The notes: generated from the sequence alone by a model not told the origin. Shown: positions 1 to 9,463, numbered from the stretch's first letter. The stretch is DNA of 64,000 nt from Ferruginibacter sp. (GCA_014379625.1 JACMLJ010000003.1:1-64000), one strand, 5' to 3'. Numbers and translations are program-made.

Positions 1-144
1 AATGAAAAGTTGAAAACTCAACTTTTACGTGACGAATCAGTAATGCGTCACATGTATACTGTACTCGATAAATACGCCGTCGATTACAACACCAAAAAGA
101 GAAGTGGCGGAAAATTTTCACCTAACGAAAAAGTGGGGGCATAA
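1..144 (+). CDS. rpsF: 30S ribosomal protein S6, C-terminal part (partial at window edge)
   Basis: The window opens inside a reading frame that runs from base 1 to a TAA at 142-144 and gives 47 residues ending in a basic tail ([16 protein letters not shown]). The stretch with [16 protein letters not shown] matches the last strand and C-terminus of S6, the small-subunit protein that pairs with S18 on the 16S central domain. Only two bases separate its stop from the rpsR start, and rpsR and rplI follow, which is the standard S6-S18-L9 operon. The N-terminal half lies before the window. The identification rests on a short fragment plus the gene order. Confidence 0.85.
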   Translation, partial: NEKLKTQLLRDESVMRHMYTVLDKYAVDYNTKKRSGGKFSPNEKVGA

Positions 145-146
145 TC

Positions 147-413
147 ATGGCAAAACCAAACGAGATCAAATATCTCACAGCGATCAAAGCTGAAAAGCGT
201 CCAAAAAAATATTGCCGCTTTAAAAAAATGGGTATTCATTATATTGATTATAAAGATGCCGATTTTCTGAAAAAATTCCTGAATGAACAAGGTAAATTAT
301 TGCCCCGCCGACTTACAGGAAACTCTTTAAAATTTCAGCGTAAAGTAGGTGAAGCGGTAAAGAAAGCTCGTCAAATGGCTATTCTCCCTTATGTTACAGA
401 CCTATTAAAATAA
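147..413 (+). CDS. rpsR: 30S ribosomal protein S18
   Basis: 88-residue basic protein of normal S18 length. It shows the S18 core: [16 protein letters not shown] near residues 22-38, then the arginine-rich [14 protein letters not shown] and the ending [13 protein letters not shown]18 binds 16S rRNA together with S6. The ATG lies two bases after the rpsF stop, so the two are translationally linked. A 77-base spacer with a small hairpin (ACCGCC/GGCGGT arms, 433-448) separates it from rplI; this may mark processing or a leader, but that is inference. Confidence 0.97.
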   Translation: MAKPNEIKYLTAIKAEKRPKKYCRFKKMGIHYIDYKDADFLKKFLNEQGKLLPRRLTGNSLKFQRKVGEAVKKARQMAILPYVTDLLK

Positions 414-490
414 AATTTTTCACCACCCTAATACCGCCCACCGGCGGTTGAAAGTTTCGCTAATGCGTACTGGGTAAAAATGCAATCACC

Positions 491-937
491 ATGCAGGTAA
501 TATTAATACAGGATGTCAACAATCTTGGCGGGGTCAATGAGTTGATTACCGTAAAAAACGGTTATGGACGTAACTTTTTAATCCCTTCTAAATTAGCCAT
601 TGAAGCTAGTCCGGGTAACCTCAGGCAAAGGGAAGAAAAAGTAAAGCAACAGGCAAAGAAAGAAGCTAAATTATTAGCTGAACTGAACATCGTAATTGCT
701 ACTTTAACAAGCGCACCATTAAAAATTGGCGCTAAAACCGGTACTACGGGTAAAATTTTCGGTAGCGTAACTTCCGTTCAGATTGCGCGTGCAATTAAAG
801 AGCAAAAAGGCTATGAAATTGACCGTCGCAGAATCACTATCCTTGATGATGTAAAGGAATTAGGTACATTCAAGGCAAAAATTGACTTCGGCAACGGCAA
901 TGATTGCGAAGTTGAATTTGAAGTAATCGCAGAATAA
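491..937 (+). CDS. rplI: 50S ribosomal protein L9
   Basis: 148 residues, the usual length of L9. The N-terminal RNA-binding domain carries the family signature (LGGVNELITVKNGYGRNFLIP, about residues 12-32), followed by the long connecting helix rich in Lys and Glu (about 41-75) and the C-terminal domain with KIFGSVTS. L9 binds 23S rRNA near the base of the L1 stalk. It is the last gene of the rpsF-rpsR-rplI operon and is followed directly by a strong terminator hairpin. Confidence 0.97.
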   Translation: MQVILIQDVNNLGGVNELITVKNGYGRNFLIPSKLAIEASPGNLRQREEKVKQQAKKEAKLLAELNIVIATLTSAPLKIGAKTGTTGKIFGSVTSVQIARAIKEQKGYEIDRRRITILDDVKELGTFKAKIDFGNGNDCEVEFEVIAE

Positions 938-957
938 TTTCAAAAAAATAATGGATG

Positions 958-989
958 ATCCGCCCCGCCAAAAGCAGGGCGGATTTTTT
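958..989 (+). terminator. Rho-independent terminator after rplI
   Basis: Perfect 8-bp arms ATCCGCCC (958-965) and GGGCGGAT (977-984) with an 11-base loop, followed by a run of T. It sits 20 bases after the rplI stop and ends the ribosomal-protein operon. Confidence 0.85.
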
Positions 990-1150
990 GTACCGGATGC
1001 TTATATTCACAAAGTAGCAGCCAGAATATTTATTGTATTTGAGCCAATACAAATAGTGAAAATCATATACCCTAACATTGTATAAAGCCGCCCACCGGAT
1101 ACTCAAAATGATATGAAAAAAGCCTGCAATATGAAATCTTTCTGAAAAGC

Positions 1151-1180
1151 TTTGTTTTTTTAAATAAATTACTACATTTG
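1151..1180 (+). promoter_or_regulatory. Bacteroidota-type promoter for the RRM protein gene
   Basis: TTTG at 1151-1154 and TACATTTG at 1173-1180, 18 bases apart, match the -33 (TTTG) and -7 (TAnnTTTG) elements known from Bacteroides promoters. Transcription would start near 1185, leaving a leader of about 120 bases before the ATG at 1307. A long leader is common for cold-inducible RNA-binding proteins; regulation by the leader is inference. Confidence 0.6.
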
Positions 1181-1306
1181 TAATGCTTTAATGGTTTTAG
1201 TCTTTCGTCCGTTAGCTGATAGAACTCTTTTTAGATGTCCGTTTTCAGTTCATTGTACTTACTAAGTCATTACTGTTTTTTTATTTCATTTTTAAAAGTT
1301 TTTACA

Positions 1307-1753
1307 ATGAACATTTACGTAGGAAATCTAAGTTGGACAATGACCGACGATGATCTAAGCAATTTATTTACTCAGTATGGCAGCGTGACAAGCGCTAAAA
1401 TCCTGAAAGACAAAATGAACGGCCGAAGCAAAGGTTTTGGTTTCGTTGAAATGGAAGATGATGAAGCAGCTAAAACTGCAATCGCCAGTTTAAACGAAAG
1501 CGAAGTACAAGGTCGCAAGTTAATCGTTAATGAATCACAACCACGCCAGGAAGGTGGTGCCGGAGGTGCAGGTGGGTTCAAAAAACGCAGTTTTGGAACT
1601 GGTAGCGGCGGCGGCGGCTACAAGAAGAGTGGTGGTAGCGGCGGCTATGGCGGCGGCGGCGGAAGAAGCAGTGGCAGTGGTGGTAGCGGCGGTTATGGTG
1701 GCAGCGGCGGAAACAGGAGCGGCGGAAGCGGCGGTTACAACAGAGACTATTAA
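1307..1753 (+). CDS. RRM-type RNA-binding protein with glycine-rich tail
   Basis: 148 residues. One RNA recognition motif fills residues 1-75: RNP2 is IYVGNL (3-8) and RNP1 is RSKGFGFVEM (40-49), with the aromatic residues that stack on RNA. Residues 82-148 are almost entirely Gly, Ser, Arg and Tyr, as in cold-induced RNA-binding proteins of cyanobacteria and Bacteroidota. The frame is open to 1235, but the ATG at 1307 puts the protein start exactly at the beginning of the RRM fold, so that start is chosen. The gene stands alone with its own promoter and terminator. Likely role: RNA chaperone or translation modulator under cold stress; the fold is certain, the role inferred. Confidence 0.9.
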   Translation: MNIYVGNLSWTMTDDDLSNLFTQYGSVTSAKILKDKMNGRSKGFGFVEMEDDEAAKTAIASLNESEVQGRKLIVNESQPRQEGGAGGAGGFKKRSFGTGSGGGGYKKSGGSGGYGGGGGRSSGSGGSGGYGGSGGNRSGGSGGYNRDY

Positions 1754-1763
1754 TATATTAGTA

Positions 1764-2155
1764 TCATCCACTGATAAAAAATCCCTCATTGAATAATGGG
1801 GGATTTTGGTGTTCTAGCGATAAATTATTTTTTTCTGTAAATGATCTGCTGATAAAAACCCCCAATCCTGAAATCTCTTCCCCTTTCAATTGTGGCAAAC
1901 CGTGCAGCCAGCGAAGAATAGCGATGGTGATATAGTCGCACAGGTACTGGGTTAAAAAAAGAGCATTCCCGCTATAAAATTTAAAAAAAGCAAATGCTAT
2001 TTTGGGATAATACCCCGGTAAGATGCCAATGTGAGGTAATCCAATACCCCAAACTGTAGAAATAAGGGTACTATAAAGAACAAGAAGGCCAAAATTTTTA
2101 ATTAATAGCGGGTAAAATATAATATTTTTATTTGTAATAAAACCCCGTAAATCAT
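1764..2155 (-). pseudogene. Open reading frame without a start codon, possible decayed membrane-protein gene
   Basis: On the minus strand a frame stays open for more than 110 codons, from inside the 3' end of the capD-like gene to a TGA at 1764-1766. It has no ATG, and no GTG or TTG near its beginning. The translation is hydrophobic and gene-like, with segments such as GLLVLYSTLISTVWGIGLPH and AFAFFKFYSGNALFL. A frame this long without a stop is unlikely by chance in such AT-rich DNA. It runs through the terminator of the upstream gene, which argues against a working gene. I do not recognise a family. It may be a remnant of a gene that once followed the capD-like gene, or chance. Confidence 0.25.
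1778..1807 (+). terminator. Terminator after the RRM protein gene
   Basis: 13-bp arms (1778-1790 and 1795-1807) around a GAAT loop, with a single G-U pair, the downstream arm ending in TTTT. It lies 24 bases after the RRM gene stop. The arms have A and T runs at both ends, so it could work in both directions. Confidence 0.8.
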
Positions 2156-4066
2156 CTAAAAGGGGAGCTGTTCAGCCTTTTCAACACCCACTACCTTCTT
2201 ATTTTTATTTGGGGCGTGGTGAAATTCAGGGAGCATCTTACTTAAAATAGGGGTAATCATTTCACTGCTATGTGAAATCGCCGCTGCTTCGAGCTTATTC
2301 AGTAGGGAATAAAAATTTGGATTGGTTTCCGGACTTTTCTTTGCCCTTAAAATTTTAGGATGATCGGTTGGGGCAAATTCTTCGGAATCTTTAAATAATT
2401 CTTCGTACATTTTTTCGCCAGGCCTGAGTTGCGTGTATTGGATTGCAATATCTTTTCCCGGCACCAGTCCGGCCAACTGAATCATACGTGTTGCAAGGTC
2501 AACTATCTTTACCGGCTTACCCATATCAAAGAGCAGGATATCGCTTGACCTTCCAATTTTACCGGCCTCTAATACCAATTTAGCCGCTTCGGGGATGGTC
2601 ATAAAATACCGGGTGATATCCGGGTGTGTGAGTGTAAGAGGTCCACCGTCAGCAATCTGTTTTTTGAATGTTGCCACCACTGATCCGGCAGATCCAAGTA
2701 CATTTCCAAACCGGGTGGTTATAAATTCAGTATTTGATTCTATCCGGTCATTTAAAGACTGGATGTAAATTTCTGAAACACGTTTGGTAGCACCCATCAC
2801 ATTGGTAGGGTTAACCGCCTTATCGGTAGATACCAGTACAAATTTTTTGACATTGTGCATCATTGATAAATCAGCGATCACCTTGGTACCAAAGATATTG
2901 GTAAGCACCGCCTCGCTGGAAAAAAATTCCATTAAGGGCACATGCTTATAAGCCGCTACATGAAACACAATATCCGGCTTGTACGTTAAAAATATCTTCT
3001 TGATGCGCATATAATCCCTAACGGAAGCTACTTCTACCTGCAACCCATTGTTCATACCCTTTTGCCGCAGTTCGTATTCAAGATCAAACAGGCCCGATTC
3101 TGCCTGGTCGAGCATAATCAGTTTTTTTACATCCTGTTGTATTAGCTGGCGACAAATTTCACTGCCAATTGAACCCGCAGCCCCCGTAACCAGGATGGTG
3201 CAATTGGAATAAGTTGCCTTTAATTTGTCAAACGGCAGAATAATTTCATCGCGCTGCAAAAGTTCTTCAATATTCATTTCCTTTACCTGGTTCTTCTGAA
3301 ATAAACCACCCGACCATTGATTGGCATGGGGAACAACGTTCACTTTTATTTTAAAAGGGACACAGAGATCGGTAATGGCAATTTTTCTATCGACGGTAAG
3401 CCTGTCGATAGCGATGTATATCTGGGTTATACCTTTCTCTTTAAACAATTTGGTAAGCTGGTCCCCTGCCGCGCTGTAGATAGGCACACCCTCTAATTTT
3501 TTTCCTACTTTATAGTGGCTATCATCAATAAAACCTACCAATGTGGTATTAATTTTAGCATCCTGCTCTAATACTTTCCTCGTTATCTGGCCCATCATGC
3601 CCGCACCAAAGATAAGGGTCCTGTGTATCGGGTTGGGCTTGGCCTGCGCCAAAAAGTACACTTCCTTTACCAATAGCCTGAAAGCCACCAGTATAAAAAT
3701 TACCGCAAATAAATTGATCAGCAGCAAATCGAAAGAGACCTTCCCTGTTACAATATTATTATTATCTGTTAAATAGATGACCGACCAGATACCAAACTGC
3801 AGAAGCGCAAATTTGATGATCCGGACAATATCCCTGATTTCAGAATACCGGATAATACCCCGGTAAATGCCGAATACCACAATACAAATAACGCTTATAA
3901 CTAGGTGAGTAATTAATCCTGGTAAAAATATCACGATATCGGGAGAATCGATGGAAAGATGATGCACAAGAAAGAAAGAGAAAATAAAGGAAGCTGATAT
4001 TAAAAACAAGTCACAGCAAAAAATAATCCAGCGAGGAGCAAAATTCATTAGAAAACGGTTAGCCAT
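2156..4066 (-). CDS. CapD/WbpM-family membrane UDP-sugar 4,6-dehydratase
   Basis: 636 residues in the long CapD/WbpM/FlaA1 architecture. Four hydrophobic segments fill about residues 10-135. A first nucleotide-binding domain carries FGAGMMG (153-159). The catalytic short-chain dehydrogenase domain starts with TGAAGSIGS (294-302), then STDKAVNP (413-420) and MGATK (424-428), where Met replaces the usual catalytic Tyr, a known trait of this family. Such enzymes convert UDP-GlcNAc to the 4-keto-6-deoxy sugar used for QuiNAc or FucNAc in surface polysaccharides. The gene is single here; the matching reductase and initiating transferase types lie at 54276 and 55596. Substrate is inferred from the family. 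Confidence 0.9.
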   Translation of the reverse strand: MANRFLMNFAPRWIIFCCDLFLISASFIFSFFLVHHLSIDSPDIVIFLPGLITHLVISVICIVVFGIYRGIIRYSEIRDIVRIIKFALLQFGIWSVIYLTDNNNIVTGKVSFDLLLINLFAVIFILVAFRLLVKEVYFLAQAKPNPIHRTLIFGAGMMGQITRKVLEQDAKINTTLVGFIDDSHYKVGKKLEGVPIYSAAGDQLTKLFKEKGITQIYIAIDRLTVDRKIAITDLCVPFKIKVNVVPHANQWSGGLFQKNQVKEMNIEELLQRDEIILPFDKLKATYSNCTILVTGAAGSIGSEICRQLIQQDVKKLIMLDQAESGLFDLEYELRQKGMNNGLQVEVASVRDYMRIKKIFLTYKPDIVFHVAAYKHVPLMEFFSSEAVLTNIFGTKVIADLSMMHNVKKFVLVSTDKAVNPTNVMGATKRVSEIYIQSLNDRIESNTEFITTRFGNVLGSAGSVVATFKKQIADGGPLTLTHPDITRYFMTIPEAAKLVLEAGKIGRSSDILLFDMGKPVKIVDLATRMIQLAGLVPGKDIAIQYTQLRPGEKMYEELFKDSEEFAPTDHPKILRAKKSPETNPNFYSLLNKLEAAAISHSSEMITPILSKMLPEFHHAPNKNKKVVGVEKAEQLPF

Positions 4067-4796
4067 AAAGGTCAGTTTAAATTCGATACATGGATAAGGG
4101 TCTATAAAAATATATTTTACTCCAAATGCCGAAATATATTAAAGTATAGTGTTTGGCCGCTAACTATTGAATATAAAATTCAACAAACACCCTTAACATA
4201 TATTAAAAATAAATGATGACTAGATTTTATCAACGTAATTATCATTGCGGCCTGATTTCTATTTGCAAAAGTACGGCCAAACTAAAGAAATCAATCATTT
4301 TATAGAAACTTTTCTATGTGATGACTTTTTACACACATATTTTTACAACAGAAAATATAGATATTGAAATTTTTTAAATGTTAAAATCATATAATCTTAG
4401 TCTGACTGTTAACGTATCTTCTGGTTTAATATTTAATTTGAGAGGGGTAAATTTCAAAATTAGTGCAGATGGAGAGTGAATTTTATGTATTTAGATAGGG
4501 GCCATGAAGGGCACAATATCCCTGGTTTTTTAATTGGCCAGGTTAAGGAATTTTTTGAGTGAGCAAGAACACTGGGATTTCCATTAGCTGGACTTTAAGG
4601 AGATGGGGCACTAAACACTCATACAGAGATTTTTCTGCCCTGCAATCGGCAAAAAGAAGTTTATATTATCCATTCTGAATAATAATAAACAAAGTGCCTG
4701 AATTTCAAATGTGAAAATAAAAAATTGACTCGATGCCAGGTAAGACCCTAAATCAAAAAAGTGACAGCTTGTTTGCAGTTTTTTCTACCCCAGCGC
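4067..4796. other. AT-rich intergenic region, no gene seen
   Basis: About 730 bases between two minus-strand genes. All frames are broken by stops. The part at 4490-4680 has short fragments that read a little like coding sequence but contain several stops. I see no clear promoter, terminator or RNA gene. It presumably holds the promoter of the capD-like gene near 4070-4200. Confidence 0.5.
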
Positions 4797-7700
4797 CTAA
4801 AAATCCAGACCTAAACTTACATGTAACACCGGTTTGTGATTGAATAAACCATTCATCTGCCATCCGGCATCAAATCTTACAAAATAACCTAATAAGGTGC
4901 TTCGGGCACCAAAACCATAACTACCTGCGAACGGCCCCAATCCACCCACCTTGCTTACAATTTGTATAGGTGTCCTGCTTATAATTACGGAAGGTCGCTT
5001 TAACCCATTGTAACTGCCATTCCATGCAGCTCCCAAATCAAAAAATTGCACCAACTGAAAATTTCGGAGGAAGGCATTATTGATCGGCCGGCTAAACAGG
5101 GTAGTAAATACCGGTAACCTAAATTCACTGTTTAAAATAAGGTTATTGTTACCATTAGAAATATTCTGACTGAACCCCCTTAAATTAACAGCAAGGGTTT
5201 GAAAAGTATAATAATTATCCCGTGCCGGTGGATTGTTATTGATCTTGGGAAATAACCAACCATCAGTGCCCCCTGCAAAGTAAATTGTTTTTTGATTTCC
5301 CCAACTAAACTCGCCTGCTACGCGGCCCGCCCAGATAAAATTCCGGTAAATCGGGTAATAATAGCGGGTGTCAAAACCCCAGTTAAAATTGAACTTGCCC
5401 GTAGCCACTGAATCCTTGCTGATATCGGTATTCCAATCAAAATATAATTTATACCGGAGGCCGTTCCAGATATTTTGAGTCGGGTTAAGGGTGTTGTCGT
5501 ACACATATTCAAGATGGGTGGTGACAAATTTTCTCACTGTATCATATATCGGGTCTAAACTTCTTACGTCTTCAAAATCAGTATAGAAAACACTTTTGTC
5601 GCTCCTGATACCGAGGTCTAATTTAAGCCTTTTAGAGTTATCAAAAGGATAAGCCACACTGCCCTGGTAAAGATTGGTAAAGGTTCTGTAGTTACCCCCG
5701 CCTAAAACATTTCTGTAATAGGTCAGGCCCCAGTCAAACCTCCTCTTTAAGTTGGTATAGCTCATCAGCCATTCATTATCTCTTAAATTGGAAGATATTT
5801 TAAATGCGCCGGTAATTTTTACATCCTCCATCAATTCTGAAGTACCTAACCGAATCAAACCGTTTAATTCTGTGTTTGAACCGAGGTTAATCGGCTGCCC
5901 CATCGGGTCCCCCCCATAAGCCTGGTAGCGGTTGTACAATAAGGAGTTGTTAAATCCAACCCCTCCGTATTCAGCTCCAAACTTTACGGGTTTGTACACA
6001 TACAACTTGGCTTTTTTCAGTACATCATTTTTTTCATATTCTTCGGTGTCATAGGTTTTCCCCAACCTGCTGCTATCTTTCTTTTCATTTTCAAATTCAG
6101 TTTGAAAAAGATTGTTTTTATTATGAACGGTGTCTGTAGTAACTAATGGCTTGTCATAAATGCCCGTAGAAGTTTGCTGGATTTTATCCGCCATAACTAT
6201 TCCTTTCATATAGGTGGTAGGCGGTACTGTTACATTACGGCGGCGAAGTGTATTTTCATCAATTTTTAATTTGTAAAGGTTTTTTTCATTGCTTTGCCTG
6301 GTAACTTCACTTACCTGGTTATTGTCGCCGGCAATCCTGGTTTCCGCCACACTGCTTTCATAGTTTGTTAAAGGGAAAGTATAAGCTGAATCCTGTGAAA
6401 CCGCGACCACGGCAATGGAATCCACATCAGTTTTTTTGTATACCCTTAAGGTACTGTCCACATCTTTTAAAGAAGGGTTGCGCAAAATTTCATCCGCAAT
6501 CAATACCAATGTATCCAGGCCGGCAGCCTTGGTACTGAAGAAGCCCGCATACCTGTTGGCAACACCATTTTCATCACTAATAAAAGTAAAATGATTTGAG
6601 TTATAGGGCATTGGGTACCGTGCATTGCCATATTTAAGATGTGACAACTGTGATACCTGGTTTAGTTCTGATTTATTCCCAAAGTTGGTAATCATAAAAA
6701 TATTGTACCTGTTCTTACTGGGCAAAACGGTATCCCCTGTTCTTGCATCAGGATTGGGGCGGTTACTGGCAAAAATAATCCCCGTTTTACCCGGAAATGA
6801 AACAAAAGTAGCGTCCAGGTCATCGTACACATCATTGGTTATTTGTTGCACTTTTTCATTTTCCAGGTTAAAAGTAAAGATGTCGGTATGCCCGTTCTTT
6901 ACAGCGCTCAATAACAGGGTCTTGCTGTCAAGCATATATTTTACATCCTGTATCTGTTGAAACTTATCGGTTAAGTCAAGCTTGGGATATTTTATCCTGG
7001 TAACCGCATCATAAACAAAGAGTTTTATTTTTCCCTCCTTTTTGTATATCACCGTAAGCCTTGTTCCTTTTGGATCCCATGCCATTATCGGGTAATCGGG
7101 GTTTGTTTCGTTTTTATAGCTGCGGATGCCATATTTTAATAACGTAGTGTAATCAAAATCCTCACTCAACTTTAGTTTCACCAGTCCTTTTTTAAATTCA
7201 ACTACGGCAAAAGAATTATTCCTTGCAATGGGATTTACATTGATCCTGTAGTAATCCTGTCTTTTAGTAATGTCAAAACCTTCAATATAGTTTCCTTTTG
7301 GATATGCCTTTCTTCTCGAAATATCCTTATAGTATTTTTCATCTTCAAACTCCATAAAATCGGCCAAAACTTCCTTAAACTTTTTCTTACAGATTTGCAG
7401 ACATGCCCGGTTTAAATTTTTATAAACCCTTGCCAGGTAAAGCAGGTAGGTGACATTCTCTTTTTTGTATTTTTCTTCAATATAGTGCCAGAATGAATGC
7501 CCGGCCAACAAAGGTTTGTCAAAAGCAAACTGGTAAAAATTGCGGTAGTTGCCGCTGAGTATTTCACTTTTCAATTCATCATCGAGGGCAGTACTCCAGT
7601 TTTCGCCGGCAAACGCCACATAACCATCGGTTAGCCATTTCGGCAGGTCTAACAAAGCCTGATTTCCCGCAAATTCACCGAGGTCATCTCCAAACAAAAT

Positions 7701-8153
7701 ATTGTCGGTTAATATTCGGGCGATCCCCTCCCTGATTTGTTTTCGTAAATGGGCATGATCTCCGTTAAAATACACCACCATTTTATTGTTAACCAGTTGG
7801 GTGGCCCCGCCTGTGATCTGCCAATCAATACCCAGCCCTATATTTGATTGCTGAAGATCGGCAAATTCATTGTATACAATAATATTTGCTCTCCGTTGCA
7901 GGCTGTATTCAGTGAAGGCTTCTATTTTAGGGGCTTCCTCCTCTGCCACCTGTGCCACAAATTTTGCGAGTTCCTGGCCATTTTGATTAAAATAGGTATT
8001 AAAATTCCTCGTTTGATAATACTGCCATTTGAACTTTTTATATTGTACCCGGTTTTTACCAAACTCCACAGTATTTACCTGGGCCGATACGATAGTAAAT
8101 GCGCCAAGCAAAACAATACATACCGTTGTAAAAATTATCCTGAACTTTGCCAT
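4797..8153 (-). CDS. Large secreted protein: beta-propeller (PD40/TolB-like) plus C-terminal outer-membrane beta-barrel
   Basis: 1118 residues from the ATG at 8153, which begins directly at a signal peptide (MAKFRIIFTTVCIVLLGAFTIVSAQ spans residues 1-25). The frame continues upstream, but an upstream start would bury this signal. After an N-terminal domain of about 270 residues with a peptidase-like look (LPKWLTDGY, SFWHYIEEKY), there are WDPKGTRLTVIY-type and TGIIFASNRP repeats typical of TolB/PD40 propellers (about 350-560), a charged linker, and from about residue 760 a series of alternating polar/aromatic strands ending in the phenylalanine LGLDF, as in BamA/surface-antigen barrels. Probably outer-membrane. 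Function unknown; proteins of this shape are common in Chitinophagaceae. Confidence 0.75.
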   Translation of the reverse strand: MAKFRIIFTTVCIVLLGAFTIVSAQVNTVEFGKNRVQYKKFKWQYYQTRNFNTYFNQNGQELAKFVAQVAEEEAPKIEAFTEYSLQRRANIIVYNEFADLQQSNIGLGIDWQITGGATQLVNNKMVVYFNGDHAHLRKQIREGIARILTDNILFGDDLGEFAGNQALLDLPKWLTDGYVAFAGENWSTALDDELKSEILSGNYRNFYQFAFDKPLLAGHSFWHYIEEKYKKENVTYLLYLARVYKNLNRACLQICKKKFKEVLADFMEFEDEKYYKDISRRKAYPKGNYIEGFDITKRQDYYRINVNPIARNNSFAVVEFKKGLVKLKLSEDFDYTTLLKYGIRSYKNETNPDYPIMAWDPKGTRLTVIYKKEGKIKLFVYDAVTRIKYPKLDLTDKFQQIQDVKYMLDSKTLLLSAVKNGHTDIFTFNLENEKVQQITNDVYDDLDATFVSFPGKTGIIFASNRPNPDARTGDTVLPSKNRYNIFMITNFGNKSELNQVSQLSHLKYGNARYPMPYNSNHFTFISDENGVANRYAGFFSTKAAGLDTLVLIADEILRNPSLKDVDSTLRVYKKTDVDSIAVVAVSQDSAYTFPLTNYESSVAETRIAGDNNQVSEVTRQSNEKNLYKLKIDENTLRRRNVTVPPTTYMKGIVMADKIQQTSTGIYDKPLVTTDTVHNKNNLFQTEFENEKKDSSRLGKTYDTEEYEKNDVLKKAKLYVYKPVKFGAEYGGVGFNNSLLYNRYQAYGGDPMGQPINLGSNTELNGLIRLGTSELMEDVKITGAFKISSNLRDNEWLMSYTNLKRRFDWGLTYYRNVLGGGNYRTFTNLYQGSVAYPFDNSKRLKLDLGIRSDKSVFYTDFEDVRSLDPIYDTVRKFVTTHLEYVYDNTLNPTQNIWNGLRYKLYFDWNTDISKDSVATGKFNFNWGFDTRYYYPIYRNFIWAGRVAGEFSWGNQKTIYFAGGTDGWLFPKINNNPPARDNYYTFQTLAVNLRGFSQNISNGNNNLILNSEFRLPVFTTLFSRPINNAFLRNFQLVQFFDLGAAWNGSYNGLKRPSVIISRTPIQIVSKVGGLGPFAGSYGFGARSTLLGYFVRFDAGWQMNGLFNHKPVLHVSLGLDF

Positions 8154-8235
8154 ATTGAATTTGATATTTATTAATAAAATTACTCTATTCAGATCAATCA
8201 TAAAAATATCGCTTTATTAAGTAAACAAATTGCTA

Positions 8236-8874
8236 ATGTTAAAAATAAAGGCATTTACTTTTAGTCCTATCCGGGAAAATACGTATTTACTCTACAATGA
8301 GTTTAAACAATGCATTATTATTGATCCCGGTTGTTATTTTGACGAGGAAAAAGAGTTACTCAAACAGTTTATTTCGCAAAATGACCTCCATCCCGCAATG
8401 TTGCTTAACACGCATTGTCACCTGGATCATGTTTTTGGTAATCAGTTTATCGCTGAAACCTACCAGTTAACCCTTCAGATACACGAAAAAGAAAAGCTGG
8501 TGCTTGCCTATGCGCCTACTTCGGGACTGATGTACAACCTGCCTTTTAACAATTACGCCGGAGAATTTATCCTGTTAAAAGAGGACGATAAAATATTACT
8601 CGACGAGGATGAATTGCAAATAATTGAAGCCCCCGGTCATTCGCCTGGCAGCATTTGCTTTTATTGCCCTGTACAAAATTTTATCATTGGCGGTGATGTG
8701 TTATTCCAGGGTAGCATTGGCAGAACTGACCTGCCCATGGGGGATCACCAGGCCCTGATAAATAATATAAAAAGCAAATTATTGATACTTCCGGCTGAAA
8801 CGATTGTATACAGCGGTCACGGTGCTGCCACAACTATTGGGGAAGAGAAAAAGAACAACCCGTTTTTAATTTAG
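8236..8874 (+). CDS. Metallo-beta-lactamase-fold hydrolase (glyoxalase II-like)
   Basis: 212 residues from the ATG at 8236; a TTG two codons earlier is possible but less likely. The zinc-binding motif THCHLDH places H60, H62, D64 and H65. Further metal ligands sit in APGHSPGS, IGGDVLF and YSGHGAAT. The length and the motif pattern match the small hydroxyacylglutathione-hydrolase-like group, which hydrolyse thioesters. The gene is divergent from the large secreted protein with an 82-base gap. The substrate cannot be told from sequence, since this group also includes persulfide dioxygenase-like and quorum-lactone enzymes. Confidence 0.88.
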   Translation: MLKIKAFTFSPIRENTYLLYNEFKQCIIIDPGCYFDEEKELLKQFISQNDLHPAMLLNTHCHLDHVFGNQFIAETYQLTLQIHEKEKLVLAYAPTSGLMYNLPFNNYAGEFILLKEDDKILLDEDELQIIEAPGHSPGSICFYCPVQNFIIGGDVLFQGSIGRTDLPMGDHQALINNIKSKLLILPAETIVYSGHGAATTIGEEKKNNPFLI

Positions 8875-8928
8875 TGAATGGTTGGTAGCCGATTTCATTA
8901 AGGATAGTTCCGCTTATACGGTCATTGT

Positions 8929-9342
8929 TCAAAGGTTACATTCCTTCCTCTCCATGCACAATTCTATTAATACCCCGTTGGTTTCTTTGGGATGTAAAAA
9001 ACAAACCAACTTATTATCCGCACCCGGTTTGGGTATTTCATTCAAAAGTATAAATCCCTCTCCTTTCAGCCTTTCCATTTCGGCTTCAATATCTGCCACT
9101 TCAAAAGCAATATGATGTATACCTTCGCCTTTTTTTTCAATGAATTTCGCAATTACCCCATCGTTTATGCTGCTTTCCAGCAGTTCAATCTTTGTGGTAC
9201 CTTTTTGAAAAAAAGCCGTGTTTACCTGTTCAGTTTCAACGTTTTCTGTTTTGTAACACTTCGTATTGAGCAGTTTTTCAAATATGCGTATAGCACCCGG
9301 CAGTTCTTTAACCGCGATACCAATATGCTCTACTTTTAACAT
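8929..9342 (-). CDS. mce: Methylmalonyl-CoA epimerase
   Basis: 137 residues, the usual length. VOC/glyoxalase fold with two beta-alpha-beta-beta-beta modules. The metal ligands are in VEHIGIAV (H6), GIHHIAFEV and the C-terminal LIELC glutamate. It interconverts (R)- and (S)-methylmalonyl-CoA in propionate/succinate metabolism. It converges with the upstream hydrolase gene and diverges from iscS. A B12-binding protein of the methylmalonyl-CoA mutase type is found at 31270, but the catalytic mutase subunits are not in this window. Confidence 0.9.
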   Translation of the reverse strand: MLKVEHIGIAVKELPGAIRIFEKLLNTKCYKTENVETEQVNTAFFQKGTTKIELLESSINDGVIAKFIEKKGEGIHHIAFEVADIEAEMERLKGEGFILLNEIPKPGADNKLVCFLHPKETNGVLIELCMERKECNL

Positions 9343-9463
9343 AATAAGGAAGTTTAAACACCAATTGTTTACGAAATAGGTAAATTGAATGGGAAGAGGG
9401 TCTTAACACAGCTAAAGTAAAACCTTTTATAGTAATTTCGTGTTGAGTAAAAAATAAAAGTAT

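Noticed and set aside
1530..1796. Alanine/valine-rich long frames overlapping the RRM gene on both strands
   Set aside because: They are shadows of the GGC/GGT-rich glycine tail of the RRM protein.
4490..4680. Fragment reading GHEGHNIPGFLIGQVKEFFE, a little like a flavin-dependent thioredoxin reductase
   Set aside because: Stops interrupt the frame within 25 codons and the dinucleotide-binding motif is missing. Too short to call a pseudogene.
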